Positions 47,481-57,420 of a stretch of DNA of 64,000 nucleotides are shown one piece after another. Source of the stretch: Marsupella aquatica (taxonomy: Eukaryota; Marchantiophyta); contig OZ316896.1 in the NCBI GenBank assembly GCA_973895155.1, forward strand, positions 5,890,001-5,954,000, written 5' to 3'. Each line of letters begins with the position of its first letter. Positions within the stretch are counted from its first letter, which is position 1. Made by a program: the position numbers and the translations under genes. Below the pieces are notes generated by a model. That model saw nothing but the letters and a program-made list of their open reading frames with translations. It made no database searches and had not been told where the DNA came from.

Positions 47481-48699
47481 TCAGTGCAAAGCCTCTCGAA
47501 TGTTGTGCAGTTATGGGCAAGAGCAGAATTCACATGCAGATAAGTTTATACCACTGTTATGCAGAGTAACTGTTGCAATTATGAGATAGGACACACTACC
47601 TCGAGGCAAGAGATGGTCTCTGGACAATGCAGGGGTAGTGTAGCTACAGGTACTACTACTATGCTGAAGACTACATACACCCCCCCCCCCCCCCCCCCCG
47701 CTTTCGGAGCCCAAAACCCATCATTAAGTGCGAAGTCAAAGAAAAGTGCACTTATCACATAGTGTAACTCACGTGTAAATACTAGGCCCCGGCTTCTTTC
47801 CAAGAGTATGCACTTAGCGAGACGCTACTCTGTACAGGCAATTCTCATTTGACACTCATCAGACGGGGATTAACTTGTCTGGAGGAGAGGCAGATGGGTT
47901 ACATCGTGGTTGGGACATTACTATTGTGTTCCCTACTTTACCCGGCCTGGTTTGATAGAAATGTAAAGCCACCTCAATTACTTACACTAATTCTTAGGCT
48001 ACACTCTTGACTTAGTGTAACCTAGAAAAGACTTTACATCCATCCAAAATATATATAATCCGCCCTGAAAGATGGTGGGTGCCCTGGTTCCTCATGAAAA
48101 TCCTCTGCCCTAGCATGCATGAATTAGTGTTGAGAAGCCCTTTTCCCCTCTAGTTGTTAGCAACCAGATTTTACACTAATTAATTACATGCTAACACTAA
48201 CAGCCATGAAGGATGTAAATCTTTGGAGTTTCACATTTACTAGCTAGTGACAAACATTAAACAGTTACAAACAAGCCCACCAAAACGGAACCACCTCCAA
48301 GGGCCACCAAACCCACACAAAATCAGACGCTATGAACTACGTATTACCACGTACTCCTGGTGTTTTCCTTTGCCCAGCACCAACATGATGATCCCCTATG
48401 ACTTATAGTAGTTTTTTTTGTCTGAGGCACTGGAAGTTTTAGGAAAACTCTGCTGTTATAGTGGTGGGACTTGGGAGCATGGGGAGTTTTAATTGTTCCT
48501 TTAGAAAGAAACTGAAACCACTCCTGAAAACGAGGAACCTGAGTTGTCCTTTGTTTGGCCATTTTTTTATAACTTGGCCATTTCCCTCAGAGGATGAACT
48601 ATTACTTTCTACTCGTTCTTTCGTTCTCTTGGGTTGCTTTGTTTTTGGTCCTATGGTTTTGTTTTAGCTTTTTTCTCTGCTAGTATAAATATATACACA
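47481..48699. other. Spacer with poly(C) run, no gene seen
   Basis: Nothing recognisable apart from the homopolymer at 47680-47699. Confidence 0.45.
47680..47699. repeat. Poly(C) run of 20
   Basis: The second 20-base C homopolymer, 3.3 kb from the first. Confidence 0.9.
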
Positions 48700-51190
48700 T
48701 ACTTTTTACAGAAAAAGGCCAAATAGAGTACAAAAGAATAAACAAGAGAGGTCCCATGGACAAAACCAAAACACAAAAGAAGTGAGCAAAAGAAAACCCT
48801 AAAAACCAAGAAAGAGGAACTAAAAGAAGTGAGCAAAAGGAAACCCCTAAAAACCAAGAAAGAGGAACTAAAACTACCGCAAATGGACCGAGGTCCTCAT
48901 CATACCTAGCAAATGTGGCAACTAGCTAGTGGTCTACATCAAGTGTCGAAACTAGATCGGCAAGTGGGACAGGAATGTCCTCTAGGGGGGCTAGCCGCTG
49001 CGGAGTCACACTAGCACCCACTGTCAGAGATCGACGATAGACGGCCCGAGCTTGAGCACGCTGTAAGGTGACTGAAATGCGTTGGCGAAAGTGCGTGGTC
49101 AAAACAGATAGCGGGGGCCCGGTGGGACCCATCCGGCCGTGAACATCCCAAGCAGCTTGGCGAAGAAGCCCGTCGAACTGATGATGGAGATGCCCAAATA
49201 TCTCAAGAGCAAGGGGCAGGAAGCTATCAGATGAAGCTCGTGCAACATATTTGGCCTCCTTCGTTGTTGTGCTCGTGATGCTGCTGCCCCTGCCGTTGTT
49301 GCTGTTGTCCCAATGATGTCTTGGCGCAATGGGTTTGCCACCACTACATCTGCCAAAGTACGGTGACCTTCACGGACCATGGTAAGAACCGCTGTGATGG
49401 AGCACCAGGTAACTCGAGCACCACCTCCAGCTGCGCGCAGACCAAAGAGCCAGAGAGAACCTGAGCAGTCGCATCTCTCACAGCGTCGTGAACAAAATGG
49501 TTTCGCCGCCCAAACTGCATCGAAGAAGATGGACACCTGTGGCATCACAAGGCTTCCCACAAGTGCAAGTAGGATGTAAACCAGCAAGAAGTGGGTGGGG
49601 CAAGCCCATACGAAGACGCATGGTTGTCGCAAACTCCGCTGAAGACATCCGCAGGTGAGGAATGACTGGATTGGCCTGAAGCCAGCCTCCTGCGCCCTTC
49701 CCTCCAGAAGAAAGAATCCGAGCTTGGTCCGTGTCAGGAGCCTCGGTGAGGATGCTGGAGAGGGTGAAAGCGTGCATACGCCCAGCAAGGTCTGCCTGAA
49801 GACGGACGGGGTCCAAGAATTAAAACTCCTGGAATGAAGGTAACGCAGCTCGAACAGGATCGAGTAATGATGATCGCGCCGTGCGCAAAAGAACCTGAAA
49901 TGGGAGGGAACCCTCCTCGACCTCCATGAGAGACGAAAGTAAAAAAGGTCGATCCTCAGTAAGGAAACGATCTGCCAACAATGAGAAGGCGGCCGCCCAC
50001 GCGCCCAAGAAGGCCAAAGGTGCAAGGCGCTCAGTGGAAGTAAGCCCAAAACCACCGTGAGAAATAGGAAGACTGAGTTGTTGATGAAGCCACAGAGATG
50101 AGAGCAAAATACCTGGCCCTAAAAGAGAGGCCAAAGTCTCACGAATGGAGACATCAAACGCTCGGAGGTGTAGATAAAGATCCTCGGTAGGGGGATGTGT
50201 CCGAGCCAAATAGGACGCACGAGGGTGGATGCATCTCAACAACAACCCAAATGCTGCCTGAGAGTCTGCTAACTTCGGGAGCATAGGAGTAGGGGCTAAG
50301 GCAGCCTGGAGAGCGTCAGCAATGAAAGATGAGCAAAAGGAGGCGGTACCGACTGGGGAGCCAAGGACCCGAAGACCGTCGGCTGGACGTAAGAACCCAG
50401 GGGAAGCACAAGATCAGAGGGTAACCCAGCTGGACTCCATGCATGACTCTTCACCGGCTGAACCCATAAACCGAGGCCCAACAAATGGGTGGAAAGGGTG
50501 GCGAGGGCAGAAGTAATAGCAACAGGTGGACCAATGATGTGGGTGTCATCTGAAAGGGAGGGGAAGATACACTGGGGTGGCCGCGGGGGCTTCCCGTAAA
50601 GCAGTAAAATGGGCAATGGCAAAAAGAGGCCCACCCAAAGGGTCACCTTGACGTGTACCTTCTGCAGAAGAAAGAGTGGTATACACTCCTGTAGAGGTGT
50701 GATGACTATAGAAGAGGGGGGCCTCGAACCCATAAAAACAACGGACAAAGGGGATAAGGGACTGGATGTCTGGATCCGCTGCCCTCAAAGCACAAAAAAT
50801 TGCTGCCCGAGAAACCGTATTGAAAGCATTGGAGACATCAACCTGGAGGACAACCCAATCAGGGTGGAGGTCCAAGGTAGTACGAATACCCGCAATAACT
50901 GTCTCACAACCGCCAGGAACGCCCACTGCAAACTGATGTGGAGAGAGATGATCCAATAGTGCAGAGCGATACTGCGATGAAAGTGTGCGAGACACCAGAC
51001 AAAGAAAAACCTCTCCAATAGCTATGGGCCGAACACCCGGTGAAGACTTAGCCATGGCCAATAAACGAGAAGCACTCAAAAGCCGAGAGACTGGAGGAGG
51101 CAAACGGCCGGCAGCAATACACTGGCAAAAGGAGAAGAAAACAAGAAGACCAGACTGAGGATCTTCTGCTAGTACTTTTGTTGGCACTCT
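48700..51190 (-). mobile_element. LINE-type retrotransposon with reverse transcriptase, copy B (decayed)
   Basis: On the minus strand the reverse transcriptase core is readable: QFAVGVPGGCETVIAGI, motif A LQVDVSNAFN, motif B GTRQGDPLGGPLFAIA, then after a frame break LSDDTHIIG (motif C, normally FADD or YADD) and PVKSHAWSP. Further 3' come LPISHGGFGLTS, RLRMGLPHPLLAGL, a Cys/His knuckle CGKPCDATGVHLLRC and TLADVVVANPLRQD, which resembles the C-terminal restriction-like endonuclease part of RT elements common in mosses, algae and invertebrates. At least three frame breaks and stops make it inactive. The 3' UTR has a tandem ~50-base duplication (48782-48880) absent from copy A. The 5' end is truncated near 51190. 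Confidence 0.85.
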
Positions 51191-52810
51191 TTAACACTAG
51201 TAACTTGAGCACCAGTCCTGAGCTTTTTATTTGTCCTGAATGCCCATTGGTTGAATGATAATAGAGAGGATGACAAAATCCAGCATACGTCATCATTCTG
51301 ATATACAATATATCATATATGTCATACTCTCCATCCACCTACATTAGTACATTTGGTGGGGACCTAGATTTACAGTCTAGAGACTAGACTTCACTCTAGA
51401 AGCTTAGACTCCAATTATAACTATAATTTGTCAATTGGTAGTAAGATAATAATAAAAACCTTAGATTTGCAATTATACTAGCCCCATTACCCTACCTTCA
51501 ACCTACAAAGATATGAAGAAAAAAAATCTTGCACATTAATATTTCTATGTTATTTTGTTAATCTTTATCTCATACTTTTTTTTGTCCACCTTCATTTCAG
51601 TTTTGTCTTTATTTGAAGTTAATATCATTTTTGTTCATTCTCGTTTTAAGTTTTTATTGAGATTCATGATCCCTTTTGTCTATACTGGGGTTGGAGTCTA
51701 GAGGCTTCACTCTGGAACCTAGGCCCTTAAGAGTATATTTCTTTTGCACTTTTATAATAAGATATGACAAGAGAATGCAACACCTCTAGAGAAAGGTCTT
51801 CCATGTGAACCATATTGGACTCTATGGTCACGATTTGGCTACTACATGTACCAAGGATGGCCAAGATCCGTCTACATCACGCACAGCATCACTATCAATG
51901 TCAAAGGTTTCAATTCTTCTAACCAAGGTTAACCTTAGCTAATAACGTTTGGTACAAACTTAGTGAAATTGCGAAAATGATTAGGGACGACCTATCTTGG
52001 CCATCTACTGTATAGTCTGTCCAATTACAGATCTTGACCAAAAGGCATTCCAATCATGAAAAGTATCACATTATAATGAATTCTGACAAAATCTTGATAA
52101 CCTGATAAGTCTTCGATCAAAAGAATCCTCCGACATTAAAAATTGTAAATATGTGAAGTGGGTGGGAGCTCGTCAATCCAATCTTCTCCATATAGGACAG
52201 CCCCTACAAAATTATGACTGATTGCTTGTAAAACAATTAAACAAACGAGCGAAGATAATTTAGTGAAGACCATAACTCTTGTCGTAGCCTTTCTCGGGGT
52301 GCGAGCCTGTGAACTTTTGCTTGCATGAACTTTTGGTTGGATAGGGGAGGGAGTGTGGAACAGATAGGATATTATCCACTCCATAGCTTCTATCCATCTA
52401 TCGTCCTTTCTCTCATTTGAGGATGAGGCGTTTCTCGAAAGTGATTACAATCTGTGTAGCTCTGCATGAGCGAAAGGTGTCATGTTCACGTCCAGGTATT
52501 CATCCCTACGCACAGTACGAGTTATCTGGTTTGAGTCATATGGTTCTCAGTAAGTTTGGACTTTTTAGTCCAGATTGAATTACTCCCAGCCTCTTGAATC
52601 CTCTATCTATGATCCATGTACAGCCACAAATTCTCCAATATCCAGTATCTGACATGTCAATGGACTCTACAGCACTCATTAAGTGTCAAAAGAGTACGAC
52701 AATAATGTCCAGAAACAATAAATTAAAAGATGAAATGTGTGTCAGTCTATGGCCCCGAAGCTATGACACTTTCGCGCTGCTTTAATATAGTTTTTAATAT
52801 ATATAATTAA
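51191..52810. other. AT-rich spacer, no gene seen
   Basis: No coding signature or clear repeat structure was seen. Confidence 0.45.
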
Positions 52811-53230
52811 ATGACACCGTTTGGCTCGTACCAGTATCGTAGAAGCTCCAATGGAACACAATGTTTGACAAGATGATTGAAAAGACCCCATTAGTGTGGT
52901 AACTTTTGAATGTGTACTTAATTTCAATAGCACTTTTTGACCAGCATCAGACAAGCTCCCAGTGGACAACAATGCAAAACACGATGCTCGAATAAACTCT
53001 ATGACATTCCAGTATCCTAATATCATAAAAATTATCCAATGATATTATTTGACCAAAATAACAAAAGCTCCCAAAGACCACAATGTTAGACAAGATGCTC
53101 ACATAGACCTTAGAACACTTTGGCAAATGTCTATTATAAATTCTAATTTTATCAAATAGGAGTGCTTGATAGATTGAAACACCCATAAACCACAATGTTT
53201 GGCAAAATGCTCCTATGTACTGCAAACCTT
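52811..53230. repeat. Degenerate ~110-bp tandem repeat, four copies
   Basis: The unit contains TTTGACCA..AT, AAGCTCCCA, ACCACAATGTT, GACAAGATGCTC and CTTTGG-like elements. Copies begin near 52811, 52937, 53050 and 53150. Confidence 0.55.
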
Positions 53231-53430
53231 TCATTTGTTTAAATGCTCACCAATTGGAATCTCCAAACATTCCTTGGTCTAAGTATGGCCTCTTGTGGTC
53301 AAAGCTTGTGGTCCATCCAAGCATCAACTTCCTATTTGACCAGGATAACACATCCATCTAATAAAGAGTGATTGTGATCAATACCTAAAAAAAGTTGTGT
53401 TATTGCAATTGACACTGGCTAGACTTTAGG

Positions 53431-54430
53431 TTGCATTTTCTGTGTCAAGCAAGAGTAACTTTGCCCTTCCATTTGGTGTCATGGAATGTCTGTGGTCTCT
53501 ACAAGCCGAGCTATGAACTGAACCAAAATAATGTTGCACAAAATTGGATCAGTTCCCTAAAATTTCAACTACACATTTTGGCCCTACAAGAAGTGAAAAA
53601 CAATCAATTTGGGCTTCATATTGCGCTGCAAGCTATCCTCCCTTGTTAATAGCACTTCTCATCTGCTACGGACTTAGGAAATTAAGGTACCACATAACTA
53701 TTGCACTTGGGTATTAAGTAGAATCCTGTTGTTCCTTAGATCACACTAGTGCGGTCTGGATAAAGGCTAAATTCAATGAAAGGAAATTTTGGATTATCAA
53801 TGTCTACTCACCTAACTCCCAACAACAACTGGCACTTCTATGGCATGAGCTTAAGACCATTTTCCTTCACGGGCAATGATTTCTTTGAGGCAACTTTAAC
53901 ATGACTGAATCCTTGGAGTATTTCTCAAGAAACTTGCCTTGCATAAAAGGTTGGGAGGCTGAATTTTGGTGATTCTTGAAAATCAAGTTTGACCTTCACA
54001 ATGCCTTGAGGCTCTCATTTTACTTGGAGGTGTGTTTAACAACCCGCAGTGGATGTTGGATCCATTCTACTATAGTGATCAAGCTTGGTGGTTGAACGTA
54101 CTCTGCTGGCTGCTTGATTCGTGGTGGGGATTGTGCATTATTGGATCATGACCCTTCAAAGAAAATCCAGTTTATTGGATCCAGTTTGCAACATCAGTTT
54201 GAAATTTCTGAGGCTGCATGGCTTAAAGGAAAATCTGATATTTAGGATCCTCATCTACACTTTGCTATGGCACATTTGCACTTTTGCCAACTATTTATTG
54301 AGCTCCAAGGACACCAAAACACAAAGAAGACAATTTCAAATTCCTTTGTGAAAAGCTTTGGCTTCTTAAGATTAGGCCCTGTACAATACACTATCAGGGA
54401 AGGATCTGAAGAATTTTAATTGCCAAGCCA
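53431..54430 (+). pseudogene. LINE (L1-type) endonuclease remnant
   Basis: The plus strand reads FHLVSWNVCGL, then WISSLKFQLHILALQEVK (Asn and Glu of the apurinic endonuclease active site), and later, in broken frames, WIINVYSPN and GNFNMTES in place of GDFNMTE. This is the N-terminal endonuclease domain of an L1-like LINE with many stops. It differs in type from the elements at 27925 and 48700. No reverse transcriptase follows. Confidence 0.7.
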
Positions 54431-54661
54431 AAGATGAGGTATCGTCAGCCAAAGAGCATAGAACACAACTTTTTCAAAGACTTTCAAGAATTAAGCAGTT
54501 TGGACACAATGAGGAACCTCCGCTTATATGCTAAAATTTTGTCACCATATAGCTTCAAGGACACAAAGAAGCTATGTGAATGCATGAATCTCATAGTAAG
54601 GTGGAGAGGAGAGATACACGTTACCGTACCTCTTGACTATTTAAACTTAATCTCCCAACTA

Positions 54662-55170
54662 GCCTGATGCTTGTGTGTTACCTGATGTTGAGTCGGGTGT
54701 TGAGTTGAGGAAAAAATGTCAAGGTGAAAAAAGATGTCAAAGTGAAAAAAGATATTGTGCTAAGGAAAAGAGGTCAAGGTGAGGAAAATATGTCAAGAAG
54801 AGAAAAGATGAGAAAAAAATATAACAATGAGGAAAAGGTTGCAAGGAGAGAAAAAAATGTCAAGGGTAAACAAAAGTTGTTATGATGAAATAAAGATGTC
54901 AAGTTGCTAAAAATTGGGAAGATAAGAAAACAATAAGATGTCAAAGTGAGAAAAGATGTCAAGCCAAGTGACAATTTAAGATCTTGAGAATAGAAAATTA
55001 TGTCCAAGAGACAAAAGCTCAAAGGTGAAAAAACTATTTTGATGATCTGATTTGAATGTGAAAAAAAGATAGTGAGTAAAAGATGTCAAGGCAACTTGGT
55101 AAAAATGTCAAAGAGAGATAAATATCCCAGAAATATGTAAAGATTAGAAAAACATGTCAAGGCAAGGCAA
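54662..55170. repeat. Purine-rich degenerate repeat with Helitron-like end
   Basis: AGCCTGATGCTTGTGTGTTA at 54661 aligns with the hairpin end at about 23737-23758, mostly by C/T and G/A differences. It is followed by about 450 bases of recurring GATGTCAAGNTGAGAAAA. The tract resembles that at 23765-23940. Confidence 0.45.
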
Positions 55171-56054
55171 AAACATATCAGATTTGCGATGTAGTTGTTG
55201 AGGCATATTATATGTGATCCAGGCCATCTAGTAGTTGTGGTTGTGTCACTAGAAGAAACCAAGCCTTGTTGAGACCAAAAACTGTGACTATTTTTAGCCC
55301 TTGTGACACCAACGTGACTTCCTCAACCGTGACCCTAGTTGAGACCGCACGAGTTATCTAAATGGTGACTAAAATATGGAAAGTCACTAATACTACTGTA
55401 CATCGTGACATGGATGATATGGGTTTAGACTAAAAAAGAGCATAAAACCACACATCTAATGTGACTACACTGTGACTACCATCAGTCATGCCTCTCTTAC
55501 TACCATGACCTTCGACGAACTGAGATTACTGGTGTTTGCGACTAAGTTGTGACTATGTGTAGTCATTTCAGAAGTATCAGTTTTAACATCTCCAAGTTGT
55601 CAACACATCCTTTGGATCTGGTGCTAGTAATGTTTATAACTAAGATCGTTTAAGGAAACTACAGGGCCGAGTAATGAACATGACTTATAGGGCGATTGTT
55701 GAGGACTTATGGGTCTTGCGTTAGTATTTGTGGTATAATTGTGAGATACACTCTTGTCTATGACTATTTTATTCTAGTCATAGTTTTCAAAGTATCGTGC
55801 ATTCATGGCAATTGCACGGGTATAATGAAACATATGGTGCATTCAACACATTCGAAGGCATGATACGGAATGAGTTGAACACATTTTCAAAATGAAGTAT
55901 TCATAGCAACAGAATTTATCCAAATTATAGTTCACAATGATACAAGACTAATGCAATCAATTCATGATCTTGCAAAATGTCATCAACATCAATGTGTACC
56001 AACAAACAATCTTGGGAAGAATTCAAGACAGCCAACTGCTTCTAACCTACATAC

Positions 56055-57026
56055 CTAGTCATTTGGGAGAACTGAAACCAAAATATTCATATTAACTAAT
56101 ATCATGTCAAAGGTAAGGGTTCTTATGCTTTCTACATACAAAAAGCATGAAACTAAAACTACAAACAAATGGTTGTATGCATGACGATACTGTCCATCCT
56201 CTATAAACTTGCTTGGCCACAGTATTGTAGAACCTACTGCATCAAGAAGCACTCTTTGAGAAGGATCATCATTGGTGTTGGGAAAAGGGAGAGCAGCCTT
56301 TGGAACCACAAGTAAGTCTATTAACACTACAGAATAACCAGGTGGAACTTTTCTCCCATGGAAAATTGTGGAACCTACTTGCACCTTGCCAAATCCTACA
56401 CTTGTCCCACTATCATCAATAGCCAACAACTTAGAATGCCCCTCTGCATTTGGTGCCTTCACTGTTTCCACCTTAGATTTCTCCAACACCACTGACCTTG
56501 GAGGTTTGTAGGTTGCCCTTGTTGTGGCTCTGCTTCCAATAGACTTGCTTCTGGTGCGCATGCTCCCCTTCTTTGAATTCACAATAGTCAAGTCTGTCTC
56601 CAGGGGCACTTCACATGGGATGGCCAGAGAAGTAGACTCCTTCCTAGGGATGGCCATAGGAGCAGACATCTCTGTTGGCATCATGGGCACACTAGCAGAC
56701 CCACCTGTTGTTGTCAATTCAGGTAATTTTGGAATGGGACCAAGATCAGGGTCCACATTCCATAAACATTCTTCCATATAGCATGTATCTGGCTCAGCAT
56801 TATCATTGTCAGGGAAAGTATATTGTTCCTCTACCCCAACATTTGAATTGATATCACCTTCAACAATGTCAACCTTGAGCAAAGATGGTTCATCATTGCC
56901 CTCTGCCAAATCCCAGTTGTCAACAAGCTGCAACTTGGTTTCCTCTAAGTTGCATCGACTCTTCTTCAAGTGAGCAAATTTGCTTTGCTCAACATCTGCT
57001 TCTCTCTCTATGGGATACCACAACAA
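56055..57026 (-). CDS. CACTA-associated protein with DUF8039-like domain
   Basis: The open frame is up to 323 codons; the listed start is approximate because the exon boundary with the upstream tnp2 region is unknown. The N-terminal two thirds are acidic and Pro/Ser/Thr-rich (PDLGPIPKLPEL, TRSKSIGSRATTRATYKPP), suggesting a disordered, partly basic linker. At about codons 210-275 comes the DUF8039 pattern: SVGFGKVQVGSTIFHG, VPPGYSVVLID, ALPFP and LLDAVGSTILWPSKFI. In plant genomes this domain sits at the C-terminus of CACTA transposase-type proteins, which fits the neighbours here. The last ~45 codons look like read-through into non-coding sequence. The domain is also present three times at 1568-2552. 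It may still be intact enough to be translated, but no function can be claimed. Confidence 0.55.
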   Translation of the reverse strand: MLWYPIEREADVEQSKFAHLKKSRCNLEETKLQLVDNWDLAEGNDEPSLLKVDIVEGDINSNVGVEEQYTFPDNDNAEPDTCYMEECLWNVDPDLGPIPKLPELTTTGGSASVPMMPTEMSAPMAIPRKESTSLAIPCEVPLETDLTIVNSKKGSMRTRSKSIGSRATTRATYKPPRSVVLEKSKVETVKAPNAEGHSKLLAIDDSGTSVGFGKVQVGSTIFHGRKVPPGYSVVLIDLLVVPKAALPFPNTNDDPSQRVLLDAVGSTILWPSKFIEDGQYRHAYNHLFVVLVSCFLYVESIRTLTFDMILVNMNILVSVLPND

Positions 57027-57275
57027 TATATGTCACACTAACAATGTCAAATACTGTAAACACCAAGTCATCATAATCGTTCTAATTCATCATAACCTAG
57101 ATTTCTAGCATCATATCCAACAAATATATATAAAGTCTTACCTTGAACTGTAGATACCACTAGAATGCCAGAAGAGTGCATAGACTTTGCCACGTCAAGC
57201 GGTGATGGTGAGACTCCTCCAGAGCTGCTTTCAATCTTACTTCTCACCGACACTTGTGATAGGATCAGTTGTCAC

Positions 57276-57420
57276 TCAAACATCTGGATGCATTTCCATC
57301 TCCTCGCATGCCTCCCTAAAATTAGTATCCTTCTCCCCATAAAAATGCTTTATCAAAGCCTTCCCCACATTTCCCTCTATGTGCATGGGGTCTAAGAGAT
57401 GGCGGATCTTCAACTCATGT
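57276..57420 (-). pseudogene. tnp2-type CACTA transposase fragment
   Basis: The minus strand reads LLDPMHIEGNVGKALIKHF, then YGEKDTNFREACEEM, ending at TGA (57276-57278). The pattern DPMH-(C/I)-E-x-N-V ... G-x-KDT ... R-x-D is the conserved block of plant tnp2 transposases. The rest of tnp2 upstream is not recognisable. Confidence 0.65.

Larger units (their letters stand above)
55247..57420 (-). mobile_element. CACTA (En/Spm) transposon, one end and coding region
   Basis: A terminal motif CACTAGAAGAAAC at 55247 (canonical CACTACAAGAAA) is followed by about eight GTGAC(TA) motifs in either orientation at 55284-55555, as in CACTA subterminal regions where TNPA-type proteins bind. Inward on the minus strand are a DUF8039 ORF and a tnp2 remnant. 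The other terminus was not found. Confidence 0.65.
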
